Shown here: in pieces, positions 58,924 to 64,000 of the stretch
How the letters are laid out: each line of letters starts with the position of its first letter
Position numbering within the stretch: position 1 is the stretch's first letter
Origin: Moniliella sp. 'wahieum'
Lineage: Eukaryota; Basidiomycota; Moniliellomycetes; Moniliellales; Moniliellaceae
DNA: 64,000 nucleotides
Assembly: GCA_003971905.1 (NCBI GenBank)
Contig: RSEE01000059.1
Span: 310,001-374,000, forward strand
Direction: 5' to 3'
Program-made: the position numbers and the translations under genes
The notes under the pieces: model-generated
Told to the model about the DNA's origin: nothing
Database searches by the model: none
The model's input: only the letters and a program-made list of their open reading frames with translations

Positions 58924-59912
58924 ATGTTCTCCGCCCTCCGCTCCTCTGTTGCCCGCACCGCCCCCTCGGTCCTCAGCGCCGCCGCGCCGCTGTCGCGTGT
59001 GCCCCTGGCCACCCGTGCGCTGAGTGTGTCGGCTCGCGTCGCCGCGCCCGAGTAAAAACATCATCGTCACCCCTGCCGCCGAGGGCAAGGTGACGCTCAT
59101 CAAGCTCAACCGCCCCAAGGCCCTCAACGCGCTCAACAGCGAGCTGTTCCACGAGATCAACGCTGCCACTGCCGAGGCGGATGCGGATGCGGCGGTGCAC
59201 GCCATTGTGATTACTGGCTCGGACAAGGCGTTTGCCGCTGGCGCCGACATTAAGGAGATGAAGGATGTCAAGTTTACCGATGCGTACAAGAACAACTTCC
59301 TTGGCCACTGGAGCCTGCTCACCACGGTCCGCAAGCCTATTATTGCGGCCGTGTCGGGCTTTGCGCTGGGCGGTGGGTGTGAACTGGTGATGATGTGCGA
59401 CATTGCTATCGCTGCGCCGTCGGCCGTGTTTGGCCAGCCCGAAATCAACTTGGGCATCATCCCGGGTGGCGGAGGATCTCAGCGTCTGTGCAAGGCGGTG
59501 GGCAAGTCGCTGGCGATGGAAATGATCCTGACGGGCCACATGATCAAGGCGCCTGAAGCAGCGGCGCGCGGATTGGTGTCCCGCGTGGTAGGGGAGGACC
59601 AAGACGTGGTCGAAGAGGCCATCAAGATTGGCGCCAAGATTGCGACCAAGTCGCAGATTGCTACTCAGGCGGGCAAGGAAGCCGTCAACCATGGTACGTA
59701 CCCTCACCCTACTCCTTTTGTCGAAGCAAAATGCGCGAAACTGATCGATGATACTGATGTTGTGATACTTCCCAAATCAGCTTACGACTTGCCCCTCACC
59801 CAGGGCCTCACCTATGAGAAGCGGCTCTTCCACGCCCTTTGCCACCAAGGACCAAAAGGAGGGCATGGGTGCCTTTGCCGAGAAGCGCAAGCCCACGTTC
59901 ACCAACGAGTAA
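58924..59912 (+). CDS. ECHS1: Mitochondrial enoyl-CoA hydratase
   Basis: This crotonase-family enzyme hydrates trans-2-enoyl-CoA in beta-oxidation and branched-chain amino acid catabolism. The ATG at 58924 opens an Arg/Ser/Ala-rich presequence (MFSALRSSVARTAPSVLSAA onward), a typical mitochondrial signal. One base is missing near 59053 (AAPEY/KNIIVTP). The core reads VTLIKLNRPKALNALNSELF, GSDKAFAAGADIKEMKDVKF (oxyanion-hole loop), FALGGGCELVMMCDIAIAAP with the first catalytic Glu, and FGQPEINLGIIPGGGGSQRL with the second. The tail has ILTGHMIKAPEAAARGLVSR. An intron (GTACGT...TCAG, about 59694-59780) precedes AYDLPLTQGLTYEKRLFHAL. After one more correction FATKDQKEGMGAFAEKRKPT leads to TAA at 59910-59912. 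Length near 285 residues fits the family. Confidence 0.93.
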
Positions 59913-61862
59913 ATAAACCCGTTTCGCTTCGCATCACAGAGAGTGGTGTGTTGTTCCGTGGAATCGACGCAAGCGAATCATCCCGCTTGAGATGGTCCTG
60001 TGTTGCAATAGCATCTAAGACTTCCCCTCCCATTTGTTAAGCACACATAGTTGTTCCGGTTGTTGGGTTACGCATCGCTTCCTTTTGGACTTCGCCTTGG
60101 CGAAAGGAGGCAGGAACTATCGCGCCCGCTTCTGCGCTGACGGAGATGCTGTGGCGCAGGGGGTCAGCTTCAGGCCGGTGTGCCAAGCGCCATGTCGGGA
60201 ACGTATGCGATGGATAAACTTGTGCACAGTTTGAACAGTTAGTGGCATAACAAAGTGGGAACGATATTGCCCCTTCAGGCGCGTCACCATAATACGAGGA
60301 TAGGTGGCCGCAACTAATATGCGTATTCGGACAAAGACGTGTTTTGCCTTACTGCGACAAGAGCCACAGCCTCTAAGCCAACAGTTAGCAACGGTTTGTC
60401 ATGGGCGGAGTCCCGGGGTGGGGCCCACCCCTGTGAGGATAGTCTAGGGGTACAAACTCTTGGACTGCCAGTCGGAGCCACACGTACGGTATGTCCAGCC
60501 ACAGATGCAGGTCAAACCGAGCGGGTGGAGAGGCGTGAGGAGAAGGGGAATTCTTTGAATGCCTATGAGATTCATTCGGGCTCCATGGAACGGTGCCTTA
60601 TACCAAAAGGAAAGGAGAAGCAGTCACACAGGTAAACAACGCGCGTGATGACACACACACACACGCAAAGGGGTCAAGAAATATCTAGAACAGGTTCATA
60701 CGCACAGCTGGTGGGGAGTATTTGTGGCCCCTCAAATAGCCGATCAAGGCGCGGGAGAGACGCTCTAGTTTGGGTAGCTGCCTGCGTGCAAAAGCCGCAG
60801 CTCAGGTCCTCCGAGGTAGGAGCAGCGTACGTAGGTCGTCAGGCCTGTTGAAATGGCCTACAGGTATTCTCCGGGGTACTTACTTGGTATCGGTTACCAA
60901 GCTCTGTATACAGTAGGAGGATTCAGATGGAGAGCAATAGCTACTAGTGAGAGAGTAACCGCGGCTTGCGGTGTAACCGACGTGAGTCGTAAATTCGCAA
61001 GGATGGTACAAGGTGAAAGGGCGAGAGGAAAAGGAACAGGTTGGAATTGTGGTGTTGAACAGGCAGGATGGTCGATTAGAAGACCACAGCGAGGAAGCCT
61101 TATACAGAGCTGTTTATGTACCGTGCTAGAAAATGGACTGTCGTTCATATACGACCGGATGATCGATGACCCTGTAGCGACGTACTACGGAAGGAAGACT
61201 GCGCGGTCTGAGCTACCAGAAGTAGATGAGCGAGAACGAGGTAACGAGCCGAGCGAAGATGGGGCGGTCGTAAGGAAGAACAGAGGAATACGCCAGCAGT
61301 GTCTACTACACGTGCGGCCTACAATGGGAACCAAGCGGGGAGGCGCCACGGATAGAGCGCGCGGCGCACTGGGCTAAGCGTAAAACCAACAACCACTAAC
61401 TAGGGCAGTGCCACTGGCAACAGCCACGGTGCAACAACCCTCGAAGGCTCAGCGCTCAAAGCTCAAAGAAGGTGCACTTACCTGTGCGCGTGCGCAAGCG
61501 ACCCAGTCTACGCTTGTGATAGGCATCATACTACAGACAATGCTCTGGTAGAGTGTTATGATGGCTGTGGATGCAGCAAATGTTTTTTTGTGCCAGCACG
61601 CAAAGGCATGGCGTATGATACAAGTAAAAGAGATCGCAGCACCGTGGAACTGCACCGTCAAGCAGGGACATAGGCACCATTTTCAGTGGAGATCAAAAAA
61701 CCGTGACGCAAGGACAAACGGACAATGAGGAAAAGAGAGCAGTTTGGATCGGGCCCAAAGCCCAGGCTTCCATCACAAGAGTGGAAGAGGGAGCTCATGA
61801 AGCCAGAACTGGGAGAAGTTGAGGAGAATGGTGTGACACGAAGGGAGACAGAGCCACAACAT
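59913..61862. other. Convergent intergenic region
   Basis: About 1.95 kb between the 3' ends of the hydratase and the secreted beta-barrel gene. An (AC)n run lies at 60651-60664. A plus-strand open frame at 60853-61377 (174 codons) has no family resemblance and biased-looking composition, so I do not call it a gene. Confidence 0.45.
60651..60664 (+). repeat. (AC)7 microsatellite
   Basis: Seven AC units in intergenic DNA. Confidence 0.8.
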
Positions 61863-62322
61863 TTAGATGAAGTGCCAGCCGATGGGGAAGACACCCTGGC
61901 CCATGTCGCCCTCGTCAAGGGCGGAGAAGAGGGCGGGGGACATGTCCAGGCTGCCCTCAGCGCAGCCAGGGCAGAGGTCAACAATCGTGGCGAACTGCCA
62001 GATGCCCTTCTGCTGATTGAGGATAGCCACCTCCTTGCCGCAAGCCTCCTGGGTGTATTGGGGCGCGTTCAGAGCGACAACAAAGTCGGTGTGTTGGTTG
62101 GTCCAGCCGCAAGCGCCGAGACCGACCTCAAAGAAAGTAGCTTGGCCACTGTTGCGGATCATGGATGGTCAGTATAAATGTCCACATTAGGCAATTGCGA
62201 CAAGAGTGGACGTACGCAAAGTGGCGCTTCTCCAGCTCCGCAGCGGGCTTGATGGGGGCAGCCGAGGCGGTCAGGGCGAACACCGCGGTGGCGGCAGCAG
62301 CGATCTTGGTGAAAGAGAACAT
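61863..62322 (-). CDS. Small secreted double-psi beta-barrel protein (RlpA/expansin-like)
   Basis: The ATG at 62322 begins a signal peptide (MFSFTKIAAAATAVFALTAS) followed by APIKPAAELEKR, whose KR is a likely Kex2 processing site. Exon 1 ends at a GTACGT donor near 62215, and exon 2 resumes GQATFFEVGLGACGWTNQHT in phase. The domain continues VVALNAPQYTQEACGKEVAI, an insert, then ATIVDLCPGCAEGSLDMSPA, FSALDEGDMGQGVFPIGWHF and TAA at 61863. The GACGW, CGKEV and VDxCPGC boxes are those of fungal DPBB proteins related to barwin, expansin domain 1 and RlpA. The catalytic His of lytic members is not evident, so a wall- or host-binding role is more likely than hydrolysis; that is inference. It reads without frame errors. 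Confidence 0.88.
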
Positions 62323-64000
62323 GGCTGAATGAGAGAGAGATGGAGCGAGAGAAAACGCGGATGAGAAGAGAGTGGAGCTGAGAAAGGCGGTTGGTGGTGG
62401 GGAAACAATGCCCCAAGGTCCAGACCGTCGCAGGTTTTATAGAGAAAGAGGGTAGATGTTCCGTCTCAAGGGCACAACCAGCGAACAGGAGAGCTGCTTT
62501 GAAAAAAGTGACGAGTGTGAAAGGGCAGCAGCAGCGTCAGAGTCCCCTCTGGCAGCCTGGCACGGCGCATCGAGGGGGGGGGATCCGGGGGAGGAAGAAA
62601 GGGGGGGGGGAGGGTCAGCCTCAGCGCTGATGAGCTCAGCCGCCATGCCAGCCAGACAACAGAAGCACACCACGACTGTGAGTGCTGGGCAGGGTAGCTA
62701 GTGACATATGCAAGTGGGATACGATACAGGGATTCCATCGGCGGATGATTTGCGTTGAGTTAGTCCGTCCGCGTTGCTGGCTGTGCGAAGAGGGCAACTA
62801 GCAACCCCAGATGTTTTGCCGGAGCGGAGCCGGAAACTGCTCATCGTCAGCGGAAGACTTGTGGGTGGCTGGGCGACCCCTTCTGATGGATGAGGGAGGA
62901 GGTGGATGATGGGCGAGAGGCCGTGCCCAGCACACACGGGGGGCCTGCTGAAAAAACAAACAAGGGTGTGGCGGCGGTGCACGGACAAGGGAGGGCATGG
63001 CGTCCATGTGGATGGGAGGAGGGGGATCCGCAGTTTGGGGGGCAGGTGGCGAGGCGCTAAGGCCTAACGCCTGACCCTGAGGCCGCCCGCTGGGCCCTCG
63101 GAAGCTCGAACCGAGTTGGGCTGAGCAGCGCTGTGCCTCCGGCCTCAGCTGCCTCAGCCATCACTCGTGCCTGAGACTGTGCCGCCATGTGGCTGCCTCG
63201 GCCGGCAGATCCTCCGAATCTTGGAGTCCCCCCTAGCCCACTGGGATCCCCCCAGAGACATTCTGACAGCCGTCTCTCTCAGGTCCCACGCCGATTCACA
63301 ATTTACCCACGGTTTCAAGTTTTGTTTTGCTTTCCTCCCGTTCTTCGGCCCCTGGGAGGGGGGTGTTGGCGGGTGCGGGTGCCGCAAGCGACTCAGCCTG
63401 AGGTACATAGAGGGTGTCCCATGCGTCATTGATATTCGATCGACGCACAACGCTGCAATGTTCAAGTTGCCAACCGAACCAGAGTCTACTGGCTATACCT
63501 ACCCCCCCAGAGCCCCCAGGAAAACGGGGGGGGCACAACAGCCGAAAACGAGGGGGCAGCAATCGGCTGGGTTCGAATGTTCTTGCTTGACTTCAAATTG
63601 CAAGGTATGTTCCAAAAGTTGGTTTTTCCTTCCCATCCTGCATCCGGCGATCGCCCCTTCGTATGAAACAAGCCTTCATACCCTCGGCCTCGGCGCCTCA
63701 GTCCCTCAGGCCTAACCCTCAGGGCCTCAAAACTTGCATGGCGTCTTACGATCTTACGCGTTATGCGTGTTAAATTATGCCGCGAGCCTGACGGGAAACG
63801 GCACCACATGCCCGAAAAGGCTAGTCGAATTAGGTATTTTTGAGTTTTGAACCTGTGAAGCGTGGGAATACGCACAGAAAACGATCGAAGATACAGAGAT
63901 GCATTATGCATTACCTCAGAGGACCGTGAGTTCGGGGAGACCTCCACCACCTACATTTGGGGGGAGGGGGGCAAGACCGTGGGGAGGGGGGATTGGACCG
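62323..64000. other. Upstream region of the secreted protein gene and window end
   Basis: The first 150 bases hold the probable promoter and leader, with a TATAAA-like TTTTATAGAG near 62435. G-runs lie at 62574-62610, and several CTGAGGC/CCTCAGG words lie at 63050-63180 and 63680-63730. No coding region is supported. Confidence 0.45.

Noticed and set aside
60853-61377. 174-codon plus-strand open frame between ECHS1 and the secreted protein gene
   Set aside because: No motif, signal peptide, hydrophobic pattern or family resemblance; composition looks like non-coding DNA, so it is left as intergenic.
63540-63590. GGGTTCGAAT near 63568 as a second tRNA B box
   Set aside because: No A box, acceptor pairing or cloverleaf could be found around it.

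Overview
The window is nuclear DNA from a fungus, most likely a basidiomycete. It is GC-rich by eye, and its genes are split by many short introns with GTACGT/GTATGT-type donors. The gene set is fungal: a Pcl-type cyclin, a purine nucleoside permease, an SPX phosphate transporter, a Ldp1-like perilipin and an Axl2-like protein. I recognise 20 protein genes with reasonable support, one more unrecognised membrane protein gene, and one intron-containing tRNA-Asp. There is no operon logic, no CRISPR array, and no intact transposon or virus that I can see.

Layout. 1-3.1 kb: phosphoacetylglucosamine mutase (chitin precursor synthesis; its 3' end lies outside the window) and the 9-1-1 clamp subunit Hus1, both on the minus strand. 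3.5-6.2 kb: an SPX-SLC13 phosphate transporter. 7.0-12.9 kb: a very long minus-strand gene that appears to join a large disordered region to a C-terminal MDR dehydrogenase fold (Ast1-like). 16.5-20.2 kb: Epl1 of the NuA4 acetyltransferase. 21.5-22.7 kb: secreted RNase T2. 24.4-26.0 kb: splicing factor Aar2. 27.3-28.2 kb: perilipin-like lipid-droplet protein. 30.7-31.8 kb: Pcl-type cyclin. 33.3-34.9 kb: unrecognised four-helix membrane protein. 35.5-36.9 kb: meiotic Mnd1. 37.3-38.6 kb: 2-oxoglutarate/Fe(II) oxygenase. 40.0-41.3 kb: farnesyl/geranylgeranyltransferase alpha subunit, with an in-frame TAG. 42.0-43.7 kb: P5C dehydrogenase (Put2). 44.4-45.6 kb: purine nucleoside permease. 46.7-47.3 kb: NAD(P)-binding reductase-like protein. 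48.0-50.9 kb: complex I NDUFA8, mitoribosomal uL13m and complex I NDUFA13/GRIM-19. 51.4-52.2 kb: ITP pyrophosphatase. 53.3-56.8 kb: Axl2-like cadherin-type surface protein. 58.5 kb: tRNA-Asp(GTC). 58.9-59.9 kb: mitochondrial enoyl-CoA hydratase. 61.9-62.3 kb: small secreted double-psi beta-barrel protein.

The genes are mostly unrelated housekeeping functions. A loose mitochondrial theme (Put2, NDUFA8, uL13m, NDUFA13, enoyl-CoA hydratase) runs through the right half. The presence of Mnd1 implies a meiotic programme.

The most important feature for any reader is sequence quality. Nearly every conserved gene carries one or more isolated frameshifts, usually repaired by adding one base and often at homopolymers. 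Even the tRNA lacks one base in its T stem. This pattern fits uncorrected indel errors in the assembly far better than wholesale pseudogenisation, so gene boundaries below span frame changes. I did not find a convincing new multi-gene system. The best candidates for follow-up are the giant Ast1-like fusion, the in-frame TAG in the prenyltransferase subunit, the RNase T2 with an unreadable second active-site motif, and the unrecognised membrane protein.
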